Assembly (NCBI RefSeq): GCF_036250695.1
Contig: NZ_CP109427.1
Coordinates: 930,001-994,000 of the forward strand
Direction: 5' to 3'
DNA from: Streptomyces sp. NBC_01497
GTDB lineage: Bacteria; Actinomycetota; Actinomycetes; Streptomycetales; Streptomycetaceae
DNA: 64,000 bases
In this document: positions 17,287-25,759 of the stretch, piece after piece
How positions within the stretch are numbered: the first letter of the stretch is position 1
How the letters are laid out: the number at the start of each line of letters is the position of its first letter
Notes under the pieces: generated by a model
Told to the model about the DNA's origin: nothing
Database searches by the model: none
Seen by the model: only the letters and a program-made list of their open reading frames with translations
Translations under genes and position numbers: made by a program

Positions 17287-18044
17287 ATGGCCCGAGAGTT
17301 CGAGGTCCGCCGGGAGCAGTACCTGCCCGTCCTGCCCGACCAGGTCTGGAACGCAGTCACCACCGGAGCCGGCAACCTCGGCTGGCTCTATCCGATGGAA
17401 ATCGAGCCGCGCGTCGGCGGAAAGGTCACCCGGGGAGATGCCACCGTCGTGGCGTGGGAGCCGCCGCATCACATCGCTGTCCGGGCAACCCAGGAATACG
17501 GGTTCTCCAACACGCTCAGCTACCGCATCGAGTGGTCCGACGGTGGCGCGAGCCATCTGCGTATGGCAATCCACTGGTTCACACAGGTGTCGTTGACGAC
17601 GCCTGGAACTGGGATGCCAAGACGGACGTCGCCGAGAAGTACGTCGACTTCCACCAGCACGCCCTCGCCGAGTATCTCCGGCACTTCGCCGGCCGACCCG
17701 CCGTCTACATCAGATCCCAGCGCCGGCAACCCACCGCCGACCCGGTCGGCTTCGCCGCCCTGTGCCGACGCCTCGGCCTCCCCGACGACGCGGCCGTCGG
17801 CGACCGGTTCACACTCCTCGCCCCCGGCCCGGACTGTGACCCCGTGGAGGTGGCCGTCGACTGGATCAGCACCGACTTCGTCGGCCTGCGAGGCCCGGAC
17901 GCCCTGTACCGGTTCTTCAACGGCAGCACCTGGAACGTACCGATCTGGCTGGGCCACCACCTGTTCGCCGCGAACAGCGACGAGGAGCAGGCCACGAAGG
18001 CATGGACAGCCTGGCTCGACGACACGCACACTCAGGAGTCCTGA
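17287..18044 (+). pseudogene. SRPBCC (START-like) domain protein with one frameshift
   Basis: Starts at ATG 17287 with AAGGAG. The first ~100 residues ('REFEVRREQYLPVLPDQVWN', 'VAWEPPHHIAVRA') form an Aha1/START-like fold. At about 17578 the frame must shift by one base, after which 'GVVDDAWNWDAKTDVAEKYV' and 'DFHQHALAEYLRHFAGRP' continue the family, ending at TGA 18042-18044. One missing base would restore a ~252-residue protein. It could be a real mutation or a base-call error; sequence around 17570-17585 would decide. Its stop overlaps the next start (TGATG). Confidence 0.72.
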
Positions 18045-18244
18045 TGCAGACCTCCACGCAGACTTTGCTCTTTGCCGCCGAACTCATAGAGGAGAACGGC
18101 ACCCATACCCTCATCGTCCAGGACGTGAGAAGAGATACCATCCAGTCCACTCCGGTCCCCAAAGCCATGGTCGACAAGCTCCCGGTCTTCCTTTCCGCGC
18201 TCGTCGCCAGACTCCACCCGTCGCCGGCGCGGCACCGCTGGTAG
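18044..18244 (+). CDS. Small hypothetical protein coupled to the SRPBCC gene
   Basis: 66 residues, starting on the ATG that shares one base with the SRPBCC stop. It begins 'MQTSTQTLLFAAELIEENGT' and continues 'HTLIVQDVRRDTIQ', which looks like a short beta-rich domain. I do not recognise the family. Coupling suggests it works with the SRPBCC protein. Confidence 0.5.
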   Translation: MQTSTQTLLFAAELIEENGTHTLIVQDVRRDTIQSTPVPKAMVDKLPVFLSALVARLHPSPARHRW

Positions 18245-18278
18245 CCCGCTCCGGAAGCCGGCCGGGGCGCGGGGCGGC

Positions 18279-18366
18279 AGCGCGCTGCGCGCACCACGCT
18301 CGCTACCGAGCCCCATCGTCATGACCCGCTGACCCGGTCAAGGTCGCTGGTCCCCAACTGGTCTCC
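18279..18366 (+). pseudogene. 3' tail of a second tyrosine integrase plus flank
   Basis: The frame 'SALRAPRSLPSPIVMTR' with TGA at 18330-18332 matches the end 'SVLRAPRTLPSTTVLTR' of the integrase at 36177-37313. The downstream DNA matches too: ccggtcaag, then tggtccccaac and ggt-ccaa in both. This is the scar of another element of the same integrase family, with no tRNA next to it. Confidence 0.65.
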
Positions 18367-18963
18367 AAGCCGACCCCGTAAACCCCCGCCACGAGACGCA
18401 GATTTCACCACGCTCGCGCCAAACTGGCCCCACCGCACTCGCTGACCCGCTCAGTAGCCACACTCTGAGCTGCCTTATCCACCGGGCCCGCTCCGCCCTG
18501 ACGCGGTCGCGCATCACGTCTGTCCACCACGGTGGTGCATGCACCTGCTGGCCCCCTCGACGTCAGACCCACCGAGGCGTTCATGTCCCTGGTGCCGGCA
18601 CTGAGCGTCCAAGGGGAAACGCGATGCCCTCAACCGGACCGCTCCAGCTCGATTTGTTGTGCGAGTGCCAGGAGCACGAGGACCTGGACCCCGCTCCTCT
18701 TCTGGCCCATATCCGCACCGCCTGCGCCGCGGGACGGGCCGACCAGCCTGCCGGCTTTCCTAGGCTCCGCAGTGCGCCACCGTCCGGTCCGGATCACCGG
18801 GAGAGCGGCCGTTTCGGTCCCATGGACGCCGGGGCGGGGGCCGAAGCCCTGCGGAGCGCTGGCGCACGCACCACTCCCGGTCAACGAACGGTGCTGCGGC
18901 AAGCCACGGCATCGAGAGCGGAGCTGTGCTGCACGAGGAGGCGGGCAGGGGCACGGTGGAGGT
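18367..18963. other. Intergenic, probable debris
   Basis: About 600 bp after the integrase scar. A plus-strand frame from 18624 begins 'MPSTGPLQLDLLCECQEHED' and 'LDPAPLLAHIRTACAAGRAD', which looks protein-like for ~45 residues and then loses character. I cannot name it; it may be a truncated gene. Confidence 0.35.
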
Positions 18964-19152
18964 ATGAGCGACGACGAGACGAGGATGTTCCGGCCTGGCG
19001 AGAAAGTGCCCGAGAGCGGCATCTACGAGTGCACGTGCGGTGAGTCGCACAAGGCCTTCACAAGCACGGACGTCAAGGGCCACACCTTCTCGCCCCCGCC
19101 GGAACACTGCTCCGGCATCGGCTGGAACCTGAAAGAGCCCACCCACGAGTGA
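18964..19152 (+). CDS. YjzC-like small protein (paralogue A)
   Basis: 62 residues: 'TRMFRPGEKVPESGIYECTC', then 'VKGHTFSPPPEHCSGIGWNL'. The FxPGExVPxSGxYEC pattern is that of the YjzC-like family, small proteins of unknown function. A near relative lies at 20202-20405. The paired Cys in 'ECTC' and the Cys before 'SGIGW' could hold a metal; this is inference. The start follows 'gcacggtggaggt'. Confidence 0.68.
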   Translation: MSDDETRMFRPGEKVPESGIYECTCGESHKAFTSTDVKGHTFSPPPEHCSGIGWNLKEPTHE

Positions 19153-19350
19153 CGGCTGGGCGAGCAGTCGGCGAGGCTGGGTGCGGGTACCCAGACCAGC
19201 GCCCCACGTATCGCGGGTTGGGCGAGTGAAGGGCGCGAGAGGGGAGAGAAGCGAAATAGCTGGGCGCCGTCAGGGGCCTGTCGGGCGAGGGGCCCGCGAG
19301 CACGTGTGGCCTCGAGCCGAGCGGCGCCGCGTCACTCTGGAGGTCCCGTA

Positions 19351-19875
19351 ATGACTCTTCCCGCCGACGAGAATGCCGGCAGCCCCGATCTGCTGGCGAT
19401 CTACCTCAACGACCATTTTGCCGGCGCGACCGGCGGCGTGGAGCTCTTCAAGCGAGCCGCACAGTCCCACGGTGGGGCCGAGCGCAACGCTCTGGTGGAG
19501 CTGGCGCGGCAGGTGGAGGAGGACCGGGAGGCGTTGGCGCAGGTCATGGCTGATCTCGGGGTGCCAGTGGACCGGCCGAAGGCTGCGGTGGGGTGGATCG
19601 CAGAGAAGGCGGGTCGCCTCAAGCCCAACGGCCATCTGTTCTCCCGTTCCCCCCTCAGCGACGTCCTGGAGGCCGAGTCGGCTCTCCTGGGCGTCCAGGG
19701 CAAGGCAGCGTGCTGGCGTACCCTGCGCGCCTTGTCCGAGACCGACGCGCGCCTGTCCACCGAGCGGTTGGACGCCCTGGTGGAACGCGCAGAGGACCAG
19801 ATTCTGACCCTGGAGAACATCCGTCTCTGTGCGGCGACGCGGACGTTCCGCTCCCTCCCCTCGTCCACGCCCTGA
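19351..19875 (+). CDS. Conserved hypothetical, helical (ferritin-like?) protein
   Basis: 174 residues; ATG 19351 with CTGGAGG upstream. 'LLAIYLNDHFAGATGGVELF' and 'ALVELARQVEEDREALAQVM' then 'AVGWIAEKAGRLKPNGHLFS' suggest an all-helical bundle with spaced acidic and His residues, of the type annotated in streptomycetes as hypothetical. A ferritin-like fold is possible, but no clear ExxH pair is certain. It lies between the two YjzC-like genes. Confidence 0.68.
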   Translation: MTLPADENAGSPDLLAIYLNDHFAGATGGVELFKRAAQSHGGAERNALVELARQVEEDREALAQVMADLGVPVDRPKAAVGWIAEKAGRLKPNGHLFSRSPLSDVLEAESALLGVQGKAACWRTLRALSETDARLSTERLDALVERAEDQILTLENIRLCAATRTFRSLPSSTP

Positions 19876-20201
19876 GTTCGGCCGGAACGTCGGCGCGCAC
19901 GGTAGGAGGCAGGGTCGGCGGAGACACGCAGTCCCCAAGCACTATCCGCCGCGCCCGATCTCTTCAGCCGCACTCGAGAGGACCTGCTCCGTCAGACCGA
20001 TCCGGGCTGCTGGTAGCGCCCGGTCGCATCCGCAGGGCCGCCGACGGGAAGGAGGTCCAATCCGCCGGCGGCTTCACTCAGTCTGCCCGCGTGCACGATG
20101 CCGCGCAGCCGAGGGAAGCTTGCCAGGCGCGGCTGCTCTCAGGGTGTCTGGTCAGGCCCGTCTGGGCTGCGGGGGCCCGGGTGGGGAGGGACCACGGGGA
20201 T

Positions 20202-20405
20202 ATGGGTAAGGAGACGCGGACGTTCCTGCCTGGTGAGAGAGTGCCGGTCAGCGGGGTCTACGAGTGCACCTGTGATCAGGCGCGTCGGGCTATCACGCGC
20301 GTCGGTCATGTGTTTCCCGCGCTGCCGTCGGGCTGCTCCGGTATGGGCTGGAGCGTGAAGACGGCGAACGGGGATGATTCCGCATCCGGGCGCTCGGAGG
20401 GCTGA
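20202..20405 (+). CDS. YjzC-like small protein (paralogue B)
   Basis: 67 residues: 'TRTFLPGERVPVSGVYECTC' and 'GHVFPALPSGCSGMGWSVKT'. It aligns along its length with the protein at 18964-19152, keeping ECTC and CSG-GW. GGGGAT lies before the ATG. A hairpin at 20427-20454 follows the stop. Confidence 0.62.
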   Translation: MGKETRTFLPGERVPVSGVYECTCDQARRAITRVGHVFPALPSGCSGMGWSVKTANGDDSASGRSEG

Positions 20406-20426
20406 GGCAGTACGGGAGGCAAGAGA

Positions 20427-20454
20427 CCCGCGCCGACGGTAGGGACGGCGCGGG
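20427..20454 (+). terminator. Hairpin terminator after YjzC-like gene B
   Basis: CCCGCGCCG and CGGCGCGGG are perfect 9-bp arms with a 10-nt loop, 22 bp after the stop at 20405. Factor-independent type without a T-run. Confidence 0.6.
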
Positions 20455-20666
20455 CCGACCTCATTGAAGAACGGACAGGCAGGCTCCTGTTGTCGACACG
20501 CCGAGAAGTGCCTGCATACCCGCAGGCACCCAGTGGTCAGCTTGCGATTTTGCCTCCCGTGCGAGTCGGCCGCCGAGGCCAGGCGCCGATGAGGGACGCC
20601 TCAGCCGCCGGATCCCGGCCTGGGCGCCGCGCCGCCGGTGCACGGGCCTGGTGCTCGGGCCGGTGC

Positions 20667-20830
20667 CTATAGGTTGGCAATGCGGCGGGCGCGTTCCACG
20701 ATGCCTCCTGCTTGCGGAGCGGGACGCTGCTGTTCGCCGTGCAGGGCGTTGAGGACCACGAGGGCGCCGGTGAGTGCCGGAACTGTCCACTGGGCGATTT
20801 TCAGCTCTGCGCTCGAACGGGGCGGCGATG
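20667..20830 (-). pseudogene. Remnant of a small conserved streptomycete protein
   Basis: The minus strand ends 'ELKIAQWTVPALTGALVVLN' and 'ALHGEQQRPAPQAGGIVERA', a natural-looking C-terminus of a one-helix membrane protein. Upstream the frame degenerates into low-bias sequence with no start. The family is not identified. The 20455-20666 stretch shows nothing else certain. Confidence 0.4.
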
Positions 20831-21028
20831 CGGACGCGGCGGTCGATGGGGTGGCGGATTGGCTGGAGCGGCAGGTTCGTAGGCCGGGCGCACGGGTGCG
20901 GTGATGCCCTGCGCGCCCGGCCCGCCGACTGGCAGGGTTCGGCCCCGGGGGTCTGGTGGGTCTCCCGGGGCCTCGGTCTGTTTCGGTGCCGCGCACAGGC
21001 GCCGTGGCGGCGGGCAGGGTTGCTCGGC

Positions 21029-21235
21029 TCAGGCGGCTACGGCGTTGCGCGTGGCCTGAGCGGCTTGGGTGAGTCGTTGCCGTGCGGCCTTCAGGGCGGC
21101 GTTGATGTCTCGGGTGCCGGTGGAGACGCACAGGGTGTAGGAGACGTCTTCGAGGCGTTGTCGGGAGTCGGCGTTGCCCTTTTCGGCGTGGAGGGTGAGG
21201 GGAGTCTCGTACTGCTCGACCCGTCGGAGACGCCT
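21029..21235 (-). pseudogene. DUF5133 gene fragment
   Basis: The minus strand reads 'VEQYETPLTLHAEKGNADSR' and 'QRLEDVSYTLCVSTGTRDIN', then 'ALKAARQRLTQAAQ' to a stop at 21029. The intact DUF5133 protein at 41440-41676 has 'RRLEDATYTLCVSTGTRSAD'. The first ~12 residues and the start codon are missing, replaced by the RHS fragment that joins at about 21222-21235. Confidence 0.68.
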
Positions 21236-21720
21236 GTGGTGGTGTCCTGCGAGGAAGTCAGGTTGCCGGACGTGTCGTAGCTGTAGGAAGTCTTCTTGCC
21301 GGACGGGTTGGTCAGGCTGGAGGGCAGGTTGGCGCCAGAGTGGGTGCTGTGGGCGCCGAGCGCGGTGGTGGCACCGGTCGGCAGCTTCGCCGAGTTCAGG
21401 TTGTCGCTGCCGTCCCAGCCGAACGTCGTGGTGTTCTCCGAGCCCGAACCCGGCGCGTTGACGGCCGTCTTCTGATTGTGGTTCGCGTCGTAGGACGACG
21501 AACGCGTGTGGTTCAACGCGTCGACGACCTTGGTCACCTGGCCGGAGCCGTCCACCGTGTAAACGGTCTTGTGTGCGTTCGGGTCCGTCACGGTCGTTGT
21601 TCCGGCCGGGGCGCGGGTGGTGGCCGAGTAGGCGTAGGTCCAGGTGTCGGTTCCGGTCGGTGCGACGCGCTGCATCGAGGTGACGCGGGACTGGGTGTCG
21701 TAGCCGAACTCCGGGCTCGG
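21222..21720 (-). pseudogene. RHS/YD-repeat protein fragment
   Basis: About 160 residues of YD repeats on the minus strand: 'FGYDTQSRVTSMQRVAPTGT', 'YTVDGSGQVTKVVDALNHT', 'SSYDANHNQKTAVNAPG', 'TSYSYDTSGNLTSSQDTTTG'. Such repeats form the shell of RHS/polymorphic toxins, large secreted or wall-attached proteins of over 1000 residues. No start, no RHS core closing motif and no toxin domain is present. The fragment is fused at one end to DUF5133 debris and at the other to IS5 debris. Confidence 0.72.
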
Positions 21721-21850
21721 GGAACCACAGCGAAGATCGCCCGACGCAGCGCCCCACACGGATCCGGCCTGGGCCAGACCCGCTGGGTCGTGGAACGGAC
21801 CTTCGCCTGGCTCGACCAGTTCAAACGACTCTGGATCCGCTACGAGATAC
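21720..21850 (+). pseudogene. IS5-family transposase fragment
   Basis: The plus strand reads 'APHGSGLGQTRWVVERTFAW' and 'LDQFKRLWIRYEIRA', the conserved RWVVERTFAWL block around the last catalytic Glu of IS5-type (IS1647/ISL2-like) transposases. It begins and ends abruptly. Its edge meets the RHS fragment at about 21720, so the IS probably caused that break. Confidence 0.65.
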
Positions 21851-21972
21851 GCGCCGCCACCCCGGACTGGGCCGGAGTGAATCCGAGGCACTGGGGAGCC
21901 TCGCCCGGCGACGCCGACCATGGCGTTGTGGCCCCCTATGGTTCCGCAGCGCACTGACCCTGGGCGGTCTCC

Positions 21973-23169
21973 TTAGGCGTCGGTCCAACTCTTCGCCCGG
22001 CGCTCGCCGCGCACATCGCCGTACCAGTCCAGGCACAGCACGGTCGCGTCGTCCGCCAGGCGTCCGCCCGAAGCGTCCGCGACCGTGGTCGTCAGGATGC
22101 GTGCGACGTCGCGAGGGTGCTCGGCGGCAGTGTCGCGGATCAGGGCGGGCAGCCCTACGGTGCGCGCCCTACCGTCCTGCATGCCGTCGGTGTAGAGGAC
22201 AAGCCGGTCACCGGGGCGCAAATCGAGGTCTTGGACGTGGTGGGAAGGAGCCAGGACCCCGAACGGCAGATCGACGTCCAACGCGACCTCGTGGACGGCT
22301 CCGTCGCGCAAACGCAACGGCCACGCGTGGCCTGCATTGACAAGTTGCGCCCCACTGCCGTCGAGAGCGATGCGGGCCAGCAGCCCGGTGGCGAAGGAGC
22401 CGCGGCCGTGGTCGAGCATGGCCTGATGCATCTGGCGGGCCTGTTCCACCAGGGCGACCACAGAGCGACGGGCACCGCGCGAGGCGTTGACCAGCACGCT
22501 GGCCATCAGAGCGGCATCGACGTCATGCCCCATGGCGTCCGTGATCGACAGGTGCAGGGTGTCCGGGTCGAGGGAGTAGTCGTATGAGTCCCCGGCGATA
22601 TCGGTAGCAGGCACCAGTGCGCCGGCGATCGCGAACTGGTTCGCCTCGCAAGAAGAGGCCGAGGGAAGTAGCTGGCGCTGTATCTCGGCGGCGAGACTCA
22701 CCGAGGTAGTGCGCTCTCCCCAGTGGTACAGGTCGGTGAATCGACGGTCGGTGACGAGGATGTACGCGAGCGTGTGCGCGGCCTCCTCGACCTGCTCCAG
22801 TGCCTCCCGCGTGACGCGGGGCAGGAACACTTCCAGGATCCCGATCGCGTCGCCACGGTTCGTAACGGGTGCAAGCACGCGCCGCCCGGGCCCGCTGTCC
22901 GGGCCCGATATCGGCTGCTGGCCGCCGAGTACCTGTTCGTAGACAGTGCCGGCCAGTGGGACCTGTTCCGCCCGGTGGCCTTCCCGCGAGGACGTTCCTT
23001 CCGAGACACGTACCAGTTGCCGGCCGGCGACATCGATGAACAGGAAGGACGCGCATCGTGCGCCGAACCGCTCGCGCAGGTTCTGCGCCACCACGTCGAG
23101 TGAGGCGACAGGCGCGGCCTCCTCCGCGGCGGCCAGCACCGCGGCGAGCCCGATTCGATCGTCAGCCAC
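21973..23169 (-). CDS. GAF-SpoIIE (PP2C) serine phosphatase
   Basis: 398 residues. N-terminal GAF-like sensor (about 20-170: '[20 protein letters not shown]', '[19 protein letters not shown]'), then a linker '[19 protein letters not shown]', then a SpoIIE phosphatase domain ('[20 protein letters not shown]' with metal Asp, 'DGMQDGRA', '[11 protein letters not shown]'). Such RsbU-like enzymes dephosphorylate STAS anti-anti-sigma factors. GTG 23169 is chosen: GGGAGG lies just upstream and the longer frame is not protein-like. It closely resembles the phosphatase at 43351-44505. No partner gene is adjacent; it stands between debris. Confidence 0.86.
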   Translation of the reverse strand: MADDRIGLAAVLAAAEEAAPVASLDVVAQNLRERFGARCASFLFIDVAGRQLVRVSEGTSSREGHRAEQVPLAGTVYEQVLGGQQPISGPDSGPGRRVLAPVTNRGDAIGILEVFLPRVTREALEQVEEAAHTLAYILVTDRRFTDLYHWGERTTSVSLAAEIQRQLLPSASSCEANQFAIAGALVPATDIAGDSYDYSLDPDTLHLSITDAMGHDVDAALMASVLVNASRGARRSVVALVEQARQMHQAMLDHGRGSFATGLLARIALDGSGAQLVNAGHAWPLRLRDGAVHEVALDVDLPFGVLAPSHHVQDLDLRPGDRLVLYTDGMQDGRARTVGLPALIRDTAAEHPRDVARILTTTVADASGGRLADDATVLCLDWYGDVRGERRAKSWTDA

Positions 23170-23529
23170 ATCCGCCTCCCAGTGACTCCGGCTGTGTCGG
23201 CCCGGCTCCAGCACTCCTCTCACGTTCCGCTTCCGCGGGGGGACCCGTGAACCGTTTGCGCCGGCTCGGCTGTGGGCGGCCCTGCAGGAGCTCGGCGGAC
23301 GTGGATGCCGGAATCCCCCTCTCCTGCCAGCATACGAACTGACGTCGCATGCGGGATGTGCGCGATGCACGGTGTGGACCTCGACCTGCAGAAGCAACTT
23401 GCAAGAGCACAGCCGCCCGGGCTGACAGGCTCACTCTGTGCAGAGCGGATCGCCCCGGCCTGGCAGGGGCTGATCGTCCCTCCGCCCGGCTACCGGCGAT
23501 CCCCACTGGCGGTGACTTTTTTGGGAAGA

Positions 23530-23785
23530 TTACCTCTGGCATATGCCCGGGCGCAGATCAACGCCCTCATCGTCGACGCCCCCGCCCCCGAGCGTCTTGG
23601 CGCCTCCTGGTCCGTCCTGCTCGACAGACCTGTCGTGGACCGTACGGGCCCGTACGCCTGGCTGCAGCGGCGGAACGGGACAGGCCTGGGCTTTCCGCAG
23701 ACTGCACAGCCGAAACCCGGCAAGAACCGGATGCACTTCGACATCTCCTCATCCGACCACAGAACCGTAATGAGAGCGAACTGCG
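23530..23785 (+). pseudogene. VOC/glyoxalase-like protein fragment
   Basis: One frame reads 'ALIVDAPAPERLGASWSVLL', 'DRPVVDRTGPYAWLQRRNGT' and 'QPKPGKNRMHFDIS', the first two thirds of a vicinal-oxygen-chelate protein with the KNRMHxD strand. After that the sequence leaves the family and the second metal-site half is missing. The 23170-23529 stretch contains no clear gene. Confidence 0.55.
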
Positions 23786-23899
23786 GGCTCACAAGGGCTC
23801 AGTCCCACGCACATGCTCAAGGCTGCCGGTAAAGTCGGCGCCCTCCATCGGGACCGGTCTCGGCTATGTGTCCCACGAGCTCACGTGCGTCCCAGTCCC

Positions 23900-24110
23900 C
23901 CAGCCTGTGGTCTGCTCGGCAGTTTGGTCATCCGCTCGGCAACATCCGGCTGCGCGAAGAAGAACCAGTGCCCCCACTGGACGGCGAGCTCCGGCATCAC
24001 CCGGGACAGGTGCTCCGTCAGTGGCAGGCGGTCGACAAACGCCGCCCGGGACACGTCCTCGGGATGGTCGACTACGAGGCGCAGCACCGCACTGCCCCCG
24101 CGGTCCTGGT
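23900..24110 (-). pseudogene. Alpha/beta hydrolase (dehalogenase-like) fragment
   Basis: Minus strand: 'AVLRLVVDHPEDVSRAAFVD', 'RLPLTEHLSRVMPELAVQWG' and 'HWFFFAQPDVAERM'. The WHWFFFAQP-type block is the cap region of haloacetate-dehalogenase-like hydrolases. The nucleophile elbow and the C-terminal His are absent, and the remaining 24111-24328 shows no continuation. Confidence 0.5.
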
Positions 24111-24328
24111 GACTTTCTCGTGAGGTACCGGCTGCCGTCCGGTTTGCGTGGGCCGCCGCAGCGATCGCCGCATTGTGATCTACCCGCCGCGCGTACCACC
24201 GGTGGCCCAGGCTCGTAGCCGAAGGTGTCTCGGCGGAAGGTAGCAGGTCTTGTCCCATTTGTTTCTGTAATGGCCGCCGGACTCTCACCGCGTTCCGGGC
24301 CGCTCGGCCACTGCCGCGCCGCGCGGGT

Positions 24329-24577
24329 TCAGCGCCCCACCGCCTTGCGCAGTTCTTCCTTGTTCATCGAGGAACGGCCCTCTACGTTCTTCCTCTTCGC
24401 CTCTTCATAGAGCTGATCGCGGGTGGGACTGACCGGCCCCCGATGCGAACGCTCACCACCGCGCTGGGAGGCCGACTTGGCATCACGTGTGGACGTTCGG
24501 CTCGCGGACCTGGATCGCCTCGACGTGGCGGAGGGAACCGTCCGTGACGATCCCGACGATGCGCCCGGCGACCGCAC
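24329..24577 (-). CDS. Small basic protein with Rho-N-like tail
   Basis: 82 residues from GTG 24577. Only the last ~35 are convincing: 'TRDQLYEEAKRKNVEGRSSM' and 'NKEELRKAVGR', the helix-extended-loop-helix seen in Rho N-terminal-like and small nucleic-acid-binding proteins of streptomycetes. The N-terminal part is Ser/Arg-rich and may not be native, so the gene may be 5'-truncated. Confidence 0.45.
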   Translation of the reverse strand: MRSPGASSGSSRTVPSATSRRSRSASRTSTRDAKSASQRGGERSHRGPVSPTRDQLYEEAKRKNVEGRSSMNKEELRKAVGR

Positions 24578-24596
24578 CCGCGTACCTCTGTGCGGG

Positions 24597-25481
24597 TCAG
24601 GGCAGCGGGGTGCCGCCAGTTGCGTTGACGATCTCCGCCGTCAGGAAGCTGGCGTGCTCGGAGGCGAGGAACACGTAGGAGGGCGCGATCTCCGCGGGCT
24701 GGGCCGGCCGTCCCAGAGGGGCCTGCTTGCCGAACTCGTTGGTGCCCGGCAGCGTCGCCGGGATGAGAGGCGTCCAGACCGGGCCCGGCGCCACGGCGTT
24801 GACCCGGATGCCGTCCGAGGCCAGCATCTGGGCGAGTCCCTGGGTGAACGTGACGATGCCGCCCTTGGTCGTGGCGTAGTCCAGCAAGTGCGGGCTGGGC
24901 TTGTAGGCCTGCACGGACGTGGTGTTGATGATGGACCCGCCCCGCGGGATGTGTGGCACGGCGTACTTGCTGAGCCAGAACATGCCATACAGGTTGGTCT
25001 TGAGGACCCGGTCGAACTGCTCGGTCGTGATCGCACCGATCCCGTCCGGCTGGGACATCTGAAATGCCGCGTTGTTGACGAGGACGTCGATTCGTCCGAA
25101 CTCGTCCACCGCCCGGTCGATCAACGCTCGGCACTCGTCCTCCTCACGAATGTCGCAGGGAACGGCTATGGCCCGGCGACCGGCGTCCTGGACGAGGCGG
25201 GCGGTTTGCTCGGCGTCCTCCTTCTCCGGCTCCAGATAGGTGAACAGCACGTCGGCGCCCTCCCGGGCGTAGGCGAGCGCCACGGCCCTGCCGATCCCGG
25301 AATCGCCGCCGGTCACGACGGTCGCCCGGTCGCTGAGCAGACCGCTGCCGCGGTAGGACTCCTCGCCGTGGTCGGGCGGCGGGTCCATCGGTCCCGTCCA
25401 GCCGGGGTGGCTCTGGCCCTGCTCCGGAAAGTCGGGCTGGGGGTGCTTCTCGGTTGGATCGACGTTGTGCTGGTCGTTCAT
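24597..25481 (-). CDS. SDR family oxidoreductase (YghA/YhdF-like)
   Basis: 294-residue classical SDR with a long Pro-rich N-terminal arm ('EKHPQPDFPEQGQSHPGW', 'GPMDPPPDHGEESYRGSGLL') typical of the YghA/general-stress subgroup. NAD(P) loop 'VVTGGDSGIGRAVALAYARE', 'NNAAFQ', catalytic Ser/Tyr/Lys in 'IINTTSVQAYKPSPHLLDYATTK' pattern, read here as separate blocks. ATG 25481 follows GGAGG. Orthologues are stress-induced dehydrogenases of unsettled substrate. Confidence 0.9.
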   Translation of the reverse strand: MNDQHNVDPTEKHPQPDFPEQGQSHPGWTGPMDPPPDHGEESYRGSGLLSDRATVVTGGDSGIGRAVALAYAREGADVLFTYLEPEKEDAEQTARLVQDAGRRAIAVPCDIREEDECRALIDRAVDEFGRIDVLVNNAAFQMSQPDGIGAITTEQFDRVLKTNLYGMFWLSKYAVPHIPRGGSIINTTSVQAYKPSPHLLDYATTKGGIVTFTQGLAQMLASDGIRVNAVAPGPVWTPLIPATLPGTNEFGKQAPLGRPAQPAEIAPSYVFLASEHASFLTAEIVNATGGTPLP

Positions 25482-25759
25482 GGCAGCCTCCGTGGTTCTG
25501 ATCGACGCTCGCACGGTGTGGAGCCGGTACGGCTCCGCGGCACCCGTCCCTGCGCGGTGCCCCGCGCTCCGGCCCCCGCGTACCCTGCGCCGCACTGGTG
25601 ACACCGGGCCCGACATGCAGGTGGGTACGACTCGGCGGCCCGGCCGCTCCGCATGCCCCCGGCGGGCCGCCACGAGGGCGTCACGTACCCGTGCACTGTT
25701 CGTGACCCGCCGCCGAGGGGGTCATGCCGTCGGCCCTTGCGGGTGACCTGCTGCGATGC

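Noticed and set aside
16281..18244. Biosynthetic gene cluster suggested by MarR, pump, P450 and SRPBCC
   Set aside because: The P450 is only a tail, no scaffold-forming enzyme is present, and the SRPBCC gene is frameshifted.
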